From NCBI GenBank assembly GCA_001465015.1, contig LNEO01000118.1, positions 1-64,000 of the forward strand: a stretch of DNA of 64,000 nucleotides, given 5' to 3'. Source of the stretch: Deltaproteobacteria bacterium Ga0077539. Lineage in GTDB: Bacteria > Myxococcota_A > Polyangia > Polyangiales > Ga0077539. Shown here in pieces: positions 44,427 to 53,998 of the stretch (position 1 is its first letter; every line of letters begins with the position of its first letter). A program made the translations under genes and the position numbers. The notes beneath the pieces were generated by a model. It saw nothing but the letters and a program-made list of their open reading frames with translations. It was not told the origin of the DNA and searched no databases.

Positions 44427-45059
44427 ATGAGCGAGAGCAACGCCCGCAAACGACGTACGCAGGCCGAGCGCCGCGAAGAAACCAGGGACAAAGTCGAGCG
44501 CGCGGCGATGACGGCGGTCGCGCGACTGGGCTTCGAAGGGGCGACGATCGACGCGATCGCGAGAGAGAGCGGGATGTCTCGGGGGGCGGTCGGCGCATAT
44601 TTTCCTGCGAAAGAGGAGCTGTGGCCCGTCGTGATCGACCGCGCGTGCCGGGCGCTCGAAGATGATGTCGCCCGCGCGTTCGACGAGAGTCAGGGCGCGG
44701 GGATGAACCGCGTCCGAGCCGCGCTCGCGGCGCTGCTCGCGATTCGCAGCGGCGAAGGCGCGGCGCAGGCGAGCTGGCCCGAGCTGCAGCGACGGGCCGC
44801 CCGCGAGCCAGCGCTGCGAGAGCGGCTCGCCCCCGCGCTCTGTCGGGCAGAGGCCTCCCTCGGGAGCAAGGCGCGCGCCCTGGCGGACGCCGCGGGCCTG
44901 TCGCTCGACGGCCCGCCTGAGCGCGCAGGACGCGTGATTCTCGCGGTGATTTCATCGATCGCCGAGCGAGCGCGGCTCGACGAGGCTGGCGAGTCGGCCC
45001 CCTCGGAGGCGGACCGAGCGCTCGTCGCTCAGCTCACACGCTCGCTCTTCTCGGTCTGA
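44427..45059 (+). CDS. TetR-family regulator
   Basis: 210 residues from ATG 44427; GTG/ATG further up would lead into the divergent glycosidase promoter region. The N-terminal HTH (ATIDAIARESGMSRGAVGAYFPAKEELW, split here at about residues 40-68) is typical TetR. The C-terminal ligand domain is mostly Ala/Arg/Leu helices. It is divergent from the GH1 gene, with 81 bp between starts, so it may repress it. A second TetR gene follows 38 bp later. Confidence 0.88.
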   Translation: MSESNARKRRTQAERREETRDKVERAAMTAVARLGFEGATIDAIARESGMSRGAVGAYFPAKEELWPVVIDRACRALEDDVARAFDESQGAGMNRVRAALAALLAIRSGEGAAQASWPELQRRAAREPALRERLAPALCRAEASLGSKARALADAAGLSLDGPPERAGRVILAVISSIAERARLDEAGESAPSEADRALVAQLTRSLFSV

Positions 45060-45096
45060 TCTCGCCGTGCTACCGCTCGATACACCCTGTTCTCCG

Positions 45097-45735
45097 ATGG
45101 ACCGCGAGCAACGACGCACTCAAATCCTCGACGTCGCCAAGACGGTCTTCGCTGAAAAGGGCTACCACCACGCGAAGATCGACGACATCGTCGCGCGTGC
45201 GCGGGTGGCCCGAGGCACGTTCTATCTTTACTTCGGCGACAAGCGGGCGATCTTCAGCGAGCTGGTCGACGGCTGCGTCGACGCCGTCAACGCCGCGATC
45301 TGCGCGATCGATCTCAGCCGAAGAGACCGCTCACCCCTCGAGCAGCTCACGGACAACGTCGACCGGGTCGTGCGCGTCTTCGTCGACGAGCCTGCGCTCG
45401 CGCGGATCTTGTTCAACGAGGCCGTCGGCCTCGACCCCGAGTTCGACCGAAAGCTCCTCGCGTTTTACGACGGAGTGACGTCGATGATCGTGCGCGCGCT
45501 GGTCGAGGGAGAGCGCGTCGGAATGGTGCGACCCGGCGACTCGAGGGCGCGCGCGCTGTGCGTGCTCGGGATCGTCAAGGAGTTTCTCTATCAGCTCTCG
45601 TTGCGCGGCGAGGGATTCGACCGCGCCGCCGTCGTCCGAACGGTGATCGAGCTCATCAACGGCGGATGGCTCACCGACCTCGGCCGCACCGGACGTCGCG
45701 CCGAAGACGCGTTCGCTCCGACGCTCTCGGCCTAG
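45097..45735 (+). CDS. TetR-family regulator
   Basis: 212 residues from ATG 45097 (a GTG/CTG-type start 10 codons upstream is less likely). N-terminal HTH: TQILDVAKTVFAEKGYHHAK and RVARGTFYLYFGDKRAIF. The C-terminal domain (LARILFNEAVGLDPEFD, LIVKEFLYQLSLRGEG) resembles fatty-acid or metabolite-sensing TetR proteins such as the AcrR/FadR-like groups, but no ligand can be named. Not similar enough to the preceding TetR to be a fresh duplicate. Confidence 0.9.
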   Translation: MDREQRRTQILDVAKTVFAEKGYHHAKIDDIVARARVARGTFYLYFGDKRAIFSELVDGCVDAVNAAICAIDLSRRDRSPLEQLTDNVDRVVRVFVDEPALARILFNEAVGLDPEFDRKLLAFYDGVTSMIVRALVEGERVGMVRPGDSRARALCVLGIVKEFLYQLSLRGEGFDRAAVVRTVIELINGGWLTDLGRTGRRAEDAFAPTLSA

Positions 45736-45748
45736 CTCGAAGCATCCA

Positions 45749-46567
45749 ATGACGCGAACTCCGAAAGCCAGGGTCGCCGTCGGTGGCCTCCCCGCGAGCG
45801 TGGCCCGTGCCCAGCTCGCGCGAGACTCCGGGGTCGCCGACGATCCGAGCCGCCTCGATCGGCTCCTCGGGCTCGAACCCGTCGATGTCTGCTCGCGGCT
45901 GCTCGCTCCCGCACGCCCACAAAAACAAGAAGCGCTCTCTGCCATCGAGGGCGCGGCGAGCGCGCAAGAGGCCATCGAGGCCCTCGTCTCGAGAGGCCTG
46001 CTCGAGGAGCAATGGCTCGACGAGCGACGGGTGATCGTCTACGCCACGGACGCCGGCGATCTCGGCGCGCGAGCGACAGACGTCGCGGAGCTCGCGGCGG
46101 ACGCTGCGACGGTGTCGGCGATCGAGTCGCTGGCGCGCGAGTGCCGTGCCCGCGGCGGACGCGTCGGGTCGGACTCGATTCGCTGGCGGGTGGGTCTGGC
46201 GCAGCGCGCCCCCCGAGCGGTCGAACGTCGTCCCTTCGACGAGGGCCGAGCAGCGCGCTTCAAGCCAGGCACCGTCGCCGCGAGCACCGAGCTCACCGAC
46301 CTGTTGTCGATCCGCACGGACTTCTCCGCGAACGAAAGCTGGGACGAAGAGATCGCCGCGGGGGACCTCTTTCGATTCGCGCACGAGCGCTGGGTCGACG
46401 CGTTCGAAGAAGACGTGCGGCGGCACTGGAGCTGGGGGCTGTCTCGTCGCAGCCCTTCGCAAAACCCCTACGCGCCGCTGTGCGCTGCGTGGCTGGCGGG
46501 ATACGTGATCGAAGCGATCGAGCCCGAGCTCGTCCTGTTCGCGCCGGCGCGGTTCGACCTCGGCTGA
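45749..46567 (+). CDS. Hypothetical protein
   Basis: 272 residues, soluble, Ala/Arg/Glu-rich, with no signal peptide, membrane segment or recognised motif. It has several likely helices (ALSAIEGAASAQEAIEALV, VSAIESLARECRARGG) and a Trp/Tyr-containing C-terminal part (VRRHWSWGLSR, PYAPLCAAWLAGYVIEAIEPELVL). It is 13 bp after the second TetR gene on the same strand and converges on the TPR gene with a 12-bp gap. Function is not predictable from what is seen. Confidence 0.7.
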   Translation: MTRTPKARVAVGGLPASVARAQLARDSGVADDPSRLDRLLGLEPVDVCSRLLAPARPQKQEALSAIEGAASAQEAIEALVSRGLLEEQWLDERRVIVYATDAGDLGARATDVAELAADAATVSAIESLARECRARGGRVGSDSIRWRVGLAQRAPRAVERRPFDEGRAARFKPGTVAASTELTDLLSIRTDFSANESWDEEIAAGDLFRFAHERWVDAFEEDVRRHWSWGLSRRSPSQNPYAPLCAAWLAGYVIEAIEPELVLFAPARFDLG

Positions 46568-46579
46568 CGCGATGATTCT

Positions 46580-47329
46580 TTACGACGCGCGGCGCGGCGC
46601 GACCGCGGTTCGCGCGGACGCGAGGGCCGATTCACACTCGAGCAGCTCGGTCTGCAATCCGAGCGCGCGGCACGCCGAAGCCCGAACGCTCCACGCGAGC
46701 ACGGTGTTCGGGCGGCGCTCGATCGCGGCGATCGCGTGAGCGCGGGCCGAGCGGACGTCGCCGACGCGCAGCATCGCCGCCGCGCACGACGCCCGCATCG
46801 CGCCGTCATCAGGAGCCAACGCCACGAGCCGCGCCGAGAGAACCGCGATGCTCGGTCTGTGGTCGAGCGCGACCGCCGCGCGAAGCCACTGGTGCGTTGC
46901 GCGTACGCTCGCGTCGGCGCCGAGCGACCGAGCGCGTTCTCGCACGAGCGCGAGCGCCTCGCCGCGATGCTCGTCGATCGTCCCGAGCACGCGCGCGAGG
47001 CGCGCTCGGTCTTCGTCTTCGCCGGTGTTCGCAGCGCATCGACGCAAGAGCGCGATCGCTTCACGCTCGCGCCCAGACCGAGCGAGGGCTCGGCCGAGCG
47101 CGCGACAGGCGTCCGTCGACTCGGGCTCGACCGAGAGCCAGGCGCGCGCCGACCGCTCTGCGTCGATCGACGCGCCGCGCTCGTACTGGGCCCAGGCCAA
47201 CAGCCGCAGCGCCGAACGATCGTGCGGGTCGTGCTCGAGCACGAGACGGCACAGCGACTCGCACTCGGCGAGCCGCCGCGTTGCGCCGAGCGCCGTTGCG
47301 CGCGCGAGCAGCGTTCGTCGCTCAGGCAT
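46580..47329 (-). CDS. TPR-repeat protein
   Basis: 249 residues. Repeated helix pairs with TPR-like small/large residue spacing (RLLAWAQYERGASIDAERSA, ACRALGRALARSGREREAIALL, RAHAIAAIERRPNTVLAWSV) point to about five TPR units and nothing else. No signal peptide or membrane helix. It starts 8 bp inside the end of the upstream TPR gene and is the last gene of the era-der-AAA-TPR-TPR run. Presumably a protein-protein adaptor. Confidence 0.8.
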   Translation of the reverse strand: MPERRTLLARATALGATRRLAECESLCRLVLEHDPHDRSALRLLAWAQYERGASIDAERSARAWLSVEPESTDACRALGRALARSGREREAIALLRRCAANTGEDEDRARLARVLGTIDEHRGEALALVRERARSLGADASVRATHQWLRAAVALDHRPSIAVLSARLVALAPDDGAMRASCAAAMLRVGDVRSARAHAIAAIERRPNTVLAWSVRASACRALGLQTELLECESALASARTAVAPRRAS

Positions 47330-48470
47330 GGGTGATGGGCCCTGTTTGCCTCGCGCGTCGCGCGAGCAGCGCAGGCACCGGCGCAGGCCCGTCGTCGGCA
47401 GGATCTCGCTGCTGTCTCGCGACGAAGAAGCCGATGAGCGCGAGGCCCGCGACGAGCATGGACGCAGCCACCGAGAGGAAGTTCGACGTGATCGCCGCAG
47501 ACACGAGCCCCATCACGACGGTGACGAGCAAGAGCACGCTCTGCTCGCGGCGGGTCTTCTCTCGGCTGAGCCGCTGGTCGCGCAGGCCGTCGCGGATGCG
47601 CGCGAGCTGCTCGTGCTTGGGGTCGATCGCGAGCGCGTCGTCGCAGACTCGCTCGGCGCGCACAAGGCGCCCCTGCGAACGGTAGAGCGTCGCGAGGTTG
47701 AACGCCGCCGATCGGAGCCCTGGCTTGAGCCGCAGGGCCTCGCTGAGCGCGGCTTCTGCCTCCGTCGCGCGAGAAGGATCCGAGCGTCGCTGCAGCTCGT
47801 TGAGCGCGTAGCCGAGCTCTTCCCAGGCCGCCCAGTAGTTGGGCTCGAGCTCGAGCGCGGCGGTCGACGCCACCGCAGAGCCGTTGTAGTCGCGGCGATT
47901 GGCGAGGACCCACGCGAGGCGCCAGTGCGTCGATGGGTCCGCGGGCCTGAGCGTGACTCCTCGCTGCGCGAAGCGCACACCGACGTCGTGCTCGCCGAGC
48001 GCTGAGTAAACGCGGGCGCATTCGTCGACGAGCATCACGTCGTCTTCGGCCTTCGCTGCGACCGCGTCGATCACCGCGCGCGACTGCTCTTTCGCGCCGG
48101 ACTCGCAGAGCGCGATCGCGAGGCGCGCGTGATAGCGGGGCGCGGAAGGTTGCAGCGACACGGCCTCGCGAAGCGGCTGGATCGCTTCGGCGTGGCGGCC
48201 AGCGACCTGCAGCGCGAAGCCGAGCAGGTAGTGTGTATAGCCGTCGTTCGGCGCGATCTCGACCGCGGCGCGCGCGGTGGCCACGGCGTCCTCGTGACGG
48301 CTCTGCCCGAGCAGCGCGCGCGTGAGGTACAGCGTCGCGTCCACGTCGCTCGGAACGGCGGCGAGCGCCGCGCGTGCGTCCCTCTCGGCGTGCGAATAGC
48401 GGCCGATTTCGAGCGCTGCTTCGGCGCGCGCCTTGTGTCGGCGCGCAGTGGCAAGTGCGTCGGCGGTCAC
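47322..48470 (-). CDS. TPR-repeat protein with C-terminal membrane helices
   Basis: 382 residues from GTG 48470, which lies 20 bp after the AAA gene; an earlier in-frame start at 48584 would overlap that gene and is rejected. About eight TPR units (ATLYLTRALLGQSRHEDAVA, YTHYLLGFALQVAGRHAEAIQ, AAFNLATLYRSQGRLVRAERV). Two hydrophobic helices close to the C-terminus (SVLLLVTVVMGLVSAAI and AASMLVAGLALIGFFVA) anchor it in the membrane. It overlaps the next TPR gene by 8 bp. Likely an adaptor tying the AAA ATPase or its partners to the membrane. Confidence 0.82.
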   Translation of the reverse strand: MTADALATARRHKARAEAALEIGRYSHAERDARAALAAVPSDVDATLYLTRALLGQSRHEDAVATARAAVEIAPNDGYTHYLLGFALQVAGRHAEAIQPLREAVSLQPSAPRYHARLAIALCESGAKEQSRAVIDAVAAKAEDDVMLVDECARVYSALGEHDVGVRFAQRGVTLRPADPSTHWRLAWVLANRRDYNGSAVASTAALELEPNYWAAWEELGYALNELQRRSDPSRATEAEAALSEALRLKPGLRSAAFNLATLYRSQGRLVRAERVCDDALAIDPKHEQLARIRDGLRDQRLSREKTRREQSVLLLVTVVMGLVSAAITSNFLSVAASMLVAGLALIGFFVARQQRDPADDGPAPVPALLARRARQTGPITHA

Positions 48471-48490
48471 CGCGTCCTCCGCTGCGGGCT

Positions 48491-49858
48491 TCAGTAGTTG
48501 TGGCGGCGGATGTAGTCCGCGATGTCGTCGTATTGCCCCGCTTCGTTGGCGTACTGAGCGTAGTTGCGCGCCGTCGAAAACCATTCGCGGGTGGTGGGCT
48601 TTACCTTCGCTCGCGCCCGCTCGACGTGCGCTCCCGAGATCGGCTCGATCGCGCCTCGCGCGATGGACTGCGTGAGGGCGAGCTCGGCGGCTGCGTCGAT
48701 GAGGTGCTCGAGGTCCGCGCCGCTCCAGCCCTCGGTGTTGGCCGCGACCGCGTCGAAATCGACGTTTTGCATTGGCTTTCCAGTGGTCTTCAGCTCGAGG
48801 ATCTGGCGACGCGCCGCGCGATCAGGCGGCGGAACGAACAGCACCTGGTCGAATCGGCCCGGCCGTCGAAAGGCCGAGTCGAGGTCCCACGGTGTGTTGG
48901 TGGCGCCGATGACGAGCACGCGCTCGTTGCGCGACGCGAAGCCGTCGAGCTCCGCGAGAAACTGCGTAATCACTCCGCGCATCGAGCCAGAGTGGAGCTT
49001 TGCGCGCTGCATTCCGAGCGCGTCGACCTCGTCGAAGAAGAGCACTGCAGGCGCGCGGCGCCGCGCGTCTTCGAACAGCTGATGAAGCTGCTTCTCGGAG
49101 TTGCCGATCCACATGTCGAGCACTTCGTGGAGCCCGACGTTGATGAAGTGCGCCCTGCACTCGCCAGCGGTGGCCTTTGCGAGAAACGTCTTTCCGCAGC
49201 CGGGCGGGCCGTAGAAGAGGATTCCTCCGCCGATCTTCTTGCCGAAGGCCTTGAACATCTCGGGATTCGAGAAGGGGTAGACGATCCGCATACGGATCTT
49301 CTCTTTGACCTCGTCGAGCCCGCCGACGTCGGCGAAGGTGACTCGATCCGGCACGCTGTTCTCGGGCACCGCTGCGGCCGGCGCGCTCTCTTGGGGGGCG
49401 CTCGTTCCGCCGGCCACCACGCGAAACCTCGCGCGCGGGTCGGTCGCGTCGCGAATGAGCGCGTCGCGCAGCGCTGGCTCGGCGAGCTGTGTGTCCAACG
49501 ACACGGCCTTGTCGTAGTCCGTCAGCGCTTCTTTGTGCTGGCCGCGCGCGTGCAGCGCCCGCGCCCTCGCAAGCAAGCCCTTGGCGTGAGACGGAACAGC
49601 CGCGAGCAGCTTCTCCGCAGCGGCGAGCGACGCCTCGCCGTCTCCGAGCGCGAGCGACGCGCGAGCCACTCCGAGCATCGCGTCTGTGCCGACCTGCGCG
49701 TCACCCTCGCACTGACGAAAGTGCTTGATGGCATCCGCATGGCGCCCAGCGCCGACCAGCAGGTTCGCGACATGAACGCGCAGCGGAGCGTTGTCCGGGG
49801 TTCGTTCGAGGGCGTCGAGCAGCAGCGTCAGCGAGGGATCAAGCGCGCGGTCGTCCAT
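48491..49858 (-). CDS. AAA ATPase with N-terminal TPR repeats
   Basis: 455 residues. Three or four TPR units occupy about 15-130. The AAA module follows: DVGGLDEVKEKI (177-188), Walker A GPPGCGKT (217-224), Walker B VLFFDEVD (272-279), arginine-finger region SAFRRPGRFDQVLF. The sequence is closest in style to the classical p97/FtsH-like AAA group (VGLHEVLDMWIGNSEK). It is 67 bp after der and 20 bp before the TPR-membrane gene. A role as an unfoldase or remodelling ATPase with the TPR partners is inferred. Confidence 0.88.
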   Translation of the reverse strand: MDDRALDPSLTLLLDALERTPDNAPLRVHVANLLVGAGRHADAIKHFRQCEGDAQVGTDAMLGVARASLALGDGEASLAAAEKLLAAVPSHAKGLLARARALHARGQHKEALTDYDKAVSLDTQLAEPALRDALIRDATDPRARFRVVAGGTSAPQESAPAAAVPENSVPDRVTFADVGGLDEVKEKIRMRIVYPFSNPEMFKAFGKKIGGGILFYGPPGCGKTFLAKATAGECRAHFINVGLHEVLDMWIGNSEKQLHQLFEDARRRAPAVLFFDEVDALGMQRAKLHSGSMRGVITQFLAELDGFASRNERVLVIGATNTPWDLDSAFRRPGRFDQVLFVPPPDRAARRQILELKTTGKPMQNVDFDAVAANTEGWSGADLEHLIDAAAELALTQSIARGAIEPISGAHVERARAKVKPTTREWFSTARNYAQYANEAGQYDDIADYIRRHNY

Positions 49859-49925
49859 TCGGGGCCGGGAGTATACCGCGGCTCGGCCTCAAAGCCCGAG
49901 CGTGCTCGATGCGGCCTGCGTGCAA

Positions 49926-51425
49926 TCAGGCCTTGTGCTCGCCCAGAAACTGCTTCTTGCGCTTCTCCTTGTACGAAACGCGAATCGGTACGCCCTCGAA
50001 CCCGAACCGCTCGCGCAGCTGATTCTTGAGATACCGGTCGTACGACGGAGCAATATTGTCAGGAAAATTCGCGACAGCCGCGAACCTCGGCGGTCGCACG
50101 CCGACCTGCGACACGTAGTAGAGCCGAACCGCGCGATTGCTCTGAACGGGCGGCGGGTGCTTCTCGATCACCTCTTCGAAGAAGCGATTGACCTCGCCCG
50201 TTCCCACGCGTTGAGCGAAGGCCTCGTACACCTTGTCGACCTGATCGAGCAGAGCGCTCGTGCCTCGACCCTCTTTGGCCGACAGCCGAAGCACAGGAAT
50301 CCACGCGGCAAACGACAGGCGCTCGCGCGCGGACTGGACCGCTTTCTTCTCAGCCTGCGTGTTGAGCTGATCGGTCTTGTTCAAGCCCACGATGATCGCG
50401 CGCCCTCGGTCCTCGGCGAGCGAGATGATCCTGAGATCCTGGTCGCTGAGCTCGCCTTCGGTCGCGTCGAACAGCAGCACGACCACGTCGGCGCGCTCGA
50501 TCGTGCGGATCGCCTGCATGACCGAGGTCATCTCGACCGGCGCGCTCACCGCTCGTTTGCGTCGCATCCCCGCCGTGTCGACGAAGACGTATCGCTTGCC
50601 GTTCTTCTCGACGAGCGTGTCGATCGCGTCCGTCGTGGTGCCGGGCCGCGAGTCGACCAGCAATCGATCCTGTCCGACCAGCCGGTTGATGAGCGAGCTC
50701 TTTCCTGCGTTGGGACGACCGACGATCGCGACGCGAGCGATGTCGTCTTCGAGCAGCGTGTCCTCGGCCTCGGGCGGCGGAAGCTTCGAAAGGATGGCGT
50801 CCTCGAGCTTCTCGAAGCCTCGTCCGTGCAGCGCCGACACGGGGATCACGTCCGAGACGCCAGCGCTGTACAGCTCGAACGCGTCGACGTCGCGCTTGGG
50901 CGAGTCGGCCTTGTTCGCGACGTAGATCACCGGACGCTCGCTGCGACGAAGGAGATCCAGCGCGACGAGGTCGGCGTCCTGCAGCGGCGCGGTCGCGTCG
51001 GCGACGAACACCGCGACGTCGGCCTCAGCGATCGCGAGCTTCACCTGCGCGCGGATGCCCGCGACGACCGGGTCTTTGCCTTCGGGGTCGAAGCCTCCCG
51101 TGTCGACGACGACGAACGCGCGGCCGCGCAGCTCGGCGTCTGCGTAGTGTCGATCGCGCGTGACGCCCGGGGTGTCCTCGACGATGGCGAGGTGCCTGCC
51201 GACGATTCGGTTGAACAGCGTGCTCTTGCCGACGTTGGGCCGGCCGACGATCGCGACGAGCGCGCGAGACCCACGGGCTACGCGCACGTCTGCGGGAACC
51301 TCTTTGCGCCGGGCGCGCTCTTCTTCGCGCTCGATCGCTTCGCCCCCGCCGCCCTCGACGCGCTTGGGCTTGGGCTTGGGCTTGGTCGTCGCGGATGTTT
51401 TCTTTGGAGCCAACGTTCTTCGCAT
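49926..51425 (-). CDS. der: Ribosome-associated GTPase Der (EngA)
   Basis: 499 residues from ATG 51425. Der has two GTPase domains and a KH-like C-terminus and helps 50S assembly. P-loops GRPNVGKS (61-68) and GRPNAGKS (236-243) are both complete, with the G3 boxes VDTGGF and VDTAGM and the NKAD/NKTD G4 boxes. The C-terminal KH-like end SYDRYLKNQLRERFGFEGVP, then RVSYKEKRKKQF, is typical. A Lys/Arg-rich N-terminal extension of about 50 residues is unusual. Start is 2 bp after the era stop (TGA-TC-ATG), so coupled. Confidence 0.96.
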   Translation of the reverse strand: MRRTLAPKKTSATTKPKPKPKRVEGGGGEAIEREEERARRKEVPADVRVARGSRALVAIVGRPNVGKSTLFNRIVGRHLAIVEDTPGVTRDRHYADAELRGRAFVVVDTGGFDPEGKDPVVAGIRAQVKLAIAEADVAVFVADATAPLQDADLVALDLLRRSERPVIYVANKADSPKRDVDAFELYSAGVSDVIPVSALHGRGFEKLEDAILSKLPPPEAEDTLLEDDIARVAIVGRPNAGKSSLINRLVGQDRLLVDSRPGTTTDAIDTLVEKNGKRYVFVDTAGMRRKRAVSAPVEMTSVMQAIRTIERADVVVLLFDATEGELSDQDLRIISLAEDRGRAIIVGLNKTDQLNTQAEKKAVQSARERLSFAAWIPVLRLSAKEGRGTSALLDQVDKVYEAFAQRVGTGEVNRFFEEVIEKHPPPVQSNRAVRLYYVSQVGVRPPRFAAVANFPDNIAPSYDRYLKNQLRERFGFEGVPIRVSYKEKRKKQFLGEHKA

Positions 51426-51427
51426 GA

Positions 51428-52336
51428 TCAACGGCGCCTTCCAGGTCCGCTCGAGCCGTAGCCGAGCCGTTCCATAGCCCCTGGGCTCTTGGTCCACCCA
51501 GGAGAGACTTTGACCCAGAGCTCCAGCATCACTTTGCGCCCCACCATCGGCTCGATCGCCTTGCGCGCCCTCGTGCCGATCGCCTTGATCTGCGCGCCTC
51601 CCGCGCCGATCACGATCTTTTTCTGCCCTTCGCGCTCGACGTGAATCGTCGCGCCGATGTGCACGATCGTAGCGCTCTCTTCGAAGCGCTCGATCTCAAC
51701 GGCCGTCACGTAGGGAAGCTCGTCGGCGGTCTCGTGGATCACCGCTTCACGGATTCGCTCTGCGGCGAGAAACCGCTCGGGTCGGTCGGTGATCGCGTCC
51801 TTCGGAAAGAGCATCGGCCCCTCCGGCAACAGCGCGATGCACTCGTCGACGAGGCGAGCGACTCCGTCCTTGGTCTTCGCGGCGATCGGAACGATTCCCC
51901 GCCACTCGCGGGCTTTGGTGTAGGCCTCCAGCGTCGGCAACAGCGCCGTCTTCGGCTTGACCAGGTCGACCTTGTTGAGCGCGAGGACCGTCGGCTTGTT
52001 GACGCTGTTGATTTCGGCGAACACCTGCGCGTCGCGGTCGATCCCGGCCGCGGCGTCGGTCGCATCCGCGACCATCACGATCACGTCTGCATCCGCGAGC
52101 GCAGCGGCGGCCTCGCGGTTCATCCGCTCGCCGAGCCGCGCGTGCGGTCGATGAATTCCTGGAGTATCGACGACGACCATCTGCGCATCGTCGCGGGTGA
52201 TCACCGCGAGGATGCGATCGCGCGTCGTCTGAGGACGGGACGCGACGATCGAGACGTCCTCCCCGACGAGCGCGTTGAGGAGCGTCGACTTGCCCACGTT
52301 TGGGCGGCCTACGAGTGCGACGAAACCACAGCGCAT
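51428..52336 (-). CDS. era: Ribosome assembly GTPase Era
   Basis: 302 residues from ATG 52336; upstream codons are unlike the family. Era binds the 3' end of 16S rRNA and guides 30S maturation. P-loop GRPNVGKS (10-17), G2 RPQTTRDRI, G3 VVDTPGIHRPH, G4 NKVDLV, and the C-terminal KH domain IVIGAGGAQIKAIGTRARKAIE with the GxxG loop. Spacing to der is 2 bp. The amidase gene is divergent with 84 bp between starts. Confidence 0.97.
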   Translation of the reverse strand: MRCGFVALVGRPNVGKSTLLNALVGEDVSIVASRPQTTRDRILAVITRDDAQMVVVDTPGIHRPHARLGERMNREAAAALADADVIVMVADATDAAAGIDRDAQVFAEINSVNKPTVLALNKVDLVKPKTALLPTLEAYTKAREWRGIVPIAAKTKDGVARLVDECIALLPEGPMLFPKDAITDRPERFLAAERIREAVIHETADELPYVTAVEIERFEESATIVHIGATIHVEREGQKKIVIGAGGAQIKAIGTRARKAIEPMVGRKVMLELWVKVSPGWTKSPGAMERLGYGSSGPGRRR

Positions 52337-52420
52337 GACGACAAGAGCGGGGGCTGTACGACAAGTCCGTCGCACAAGCAACGCCCCGTGCGCGAACGAT
52401 GCTATCTCTTCGTCCGCGGA

Positions 52421-53998
52421 ATGAACCGGACGAACTCACCCACCGCCCTCAGCGGCCTGAGCGCAACCGAGGCCAAAGCGCTGCTCGAAGAACGAAAGAT
52501 CAGCTCGGTCGAACTCGTCGACGCCCTGTTTGCGAGGATCGAGCGGTACGACGGCAGGATCAACGCATTTACCGAGCGTTTCGAGCAGCGGGCTCGCACC
52601 GAGGCGCAGCGGGCAGACGAGGCGCGCGCGCGGGGCGACGCGCTCGGCGCGCTCCACGGGCTGCCCGTCACCGTGAAGGAGTCCATCGAAATGGAGGGCT
52701 CGGCCTCGACGCTCGGGATTCCTTCGCGCGTTGGCGTACGCGCGACACAGGACGCGCCGATCGTCGCCGAGACGCGGCGCGCCGGCGGAATCGTGATCGG
52801 TCGGACAAACGTCCCGCAGCTGTTGCTCTCGTTCGAGTCGCGCAACCCAGTGTTCGGGCAGTGCGCCAACCCCCGCAAAGTCACCCACTCGCCCGGCGGA
52901 TCATCGGGCGGAGAAGCGGCAGCCCTCGCGTACGGCGCATCGATGCTCGGCATTGGCACGGACATCGGCGGATCGATCCGATTGCCCGCGCACTTCTCGG
53001 GGTGCGTCGGGTTCAAGCCCACCCAGGATCGCTGGCCCAATCGCGGCCTCGTCGCAGGCATTCCGGGGCAAGAAGCGATCCGCTCGCAGTGCGGACCGAT
53101 GGCGCGATCGGTCGACGACATCGCGTTGTTTCTCGGCGCGCTCGACGTCGAGCGGCTCTCACGCGCCGACGGCCGCACGCCTCCCCTTCCCTTCGCGCCC
53201 CTCGAGTCGATTTCACTCCGCGGCGTTCGCGTGGGACTGCTCGAGCACGACGGGACGCTCGCTCCCTCCCGCGCCAACATCCGCGCCGTTCGTCGCGCGG
53301 GCGACGCGCTCGAGCGCGCCGGCGCCGAGGTCGTTCCGTTTGTGCTTCGGCTCGCGCCCGAAGCCATTCGAGATTATTTCTCGGCGCTCTCGGCGGACGG
53401 CGCAGCGACCGCGAGAGAACAGCTCGGAGACGCCCCGATCGACGTGACGCTCCAGTCGATGTTTCTCGCGGCGCGCTTGCCGCCCGCGGCGCGATCGGCG
53501 GTCGCCAAGGGCCTCGAACTCGCGGGACAGTCGCTGACCGCGATGGTGCTCCGCTCGGTTCGCGAGCGAACCGTGGCTGAGTTCTGGAAGCTCGTCGCGT
53601 CGATTCGCGCGCGGAGATTCGCCATCGAGCGCGAGCTCGACGAGTCGGGCATCGACGCGCTGCTCTTGCCGCCGTTCGCGACGGCCGCGGTGCCGCACAC
53701 GTTTGGCGCGCAGTTTCAGCAGGCTGCCTCCTACACGATGCTGTTCAACCTCTTGCATTGGCCAGCCGGCGTCGTCCCGGTGACGACGGTTCGCGCCGAC
53801 GAGTGCGACCGCGAAGCGACGCTCGACGCGGTCGTTCGCCGCGCACGAGAGGTCGACCGACAGAGCCTCGGCCTCCCCGTCGGCGTGCAGGTCGCGACCC
53901 GCGGATGGAAGGACGAGCTGTGCCTCGCGCTGCTCCGCGCGATCGAAGAAGACACACGCACCGACGACGGCGCTCCCGCCCGCGTGATCGACCCTTGA
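52421..53998 (+). CDS. Amidase-signature family hydrolase
   Basis: 525 residues from ATG 52421. The Ser-cisSer-Lys triad of this family is present: the lysine in LPVTVKESIE, cis-Ser and nucleophile in SPGGSSGGEAAALA, and IGTDIGGSIRLPAHFSGCVG. Overall pattern is like fatty-acid-amide-hydrolase or indoleacetamide-type amidases rather than GatA. No signal peptide. The gene is coupled to the next by TTGA (53995). Substrate unknown. Confidence 0.88.
   Translation: MNRTNSPTALSGLSATEAKALLEERKISSVELVDALFARIERYDGRINAFTERFEQRARTEAQRADEARARGDALGALHGLPVTVKESIEMEGSASTLGIPSRVGVRATQDAPIVAETRRAGGIVIGRTNVPQLLLSFESRNPVFGQCANPRKVTHSPGGSSGGEAAALAYGASMLGIGTDIGGSIRLPAHFSGCVGFKPTQDRWPNRGLVAGIPGQEAIRSQCGPMARSVDDIALFLGALDVERLSRADGRTPPLPFAPLESISLRGVRVGLLEHDGTLAPSRANIRAVRRAGDALERAGAEVVPFVLRLAPEAIRDYFSALSADGAATAREQLGDAPIDVTLQSMFLAARLPPAARSAVAKGLELAGQSLTAMVLRSVRERTVAEFWKLVASIRARRFAIERELDESGIDALLLPPFATAAVPHTFGAQFQQAASYTMLFNLLHWPAGVVPVTTVRADECDREATLDAVVRRAREVDRQSLGLPVGVQVATRGWKDELCLALLRAIEEDTRTDDGAPARVIDP

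Noticed and set aside
47322-48584. TPR-membrane gene start at 48584
   Set aside because: It would overlap the end of the upstream AAA gene by 94 bp; GTG 48470 lies just after its stop and keeps the TPR start.
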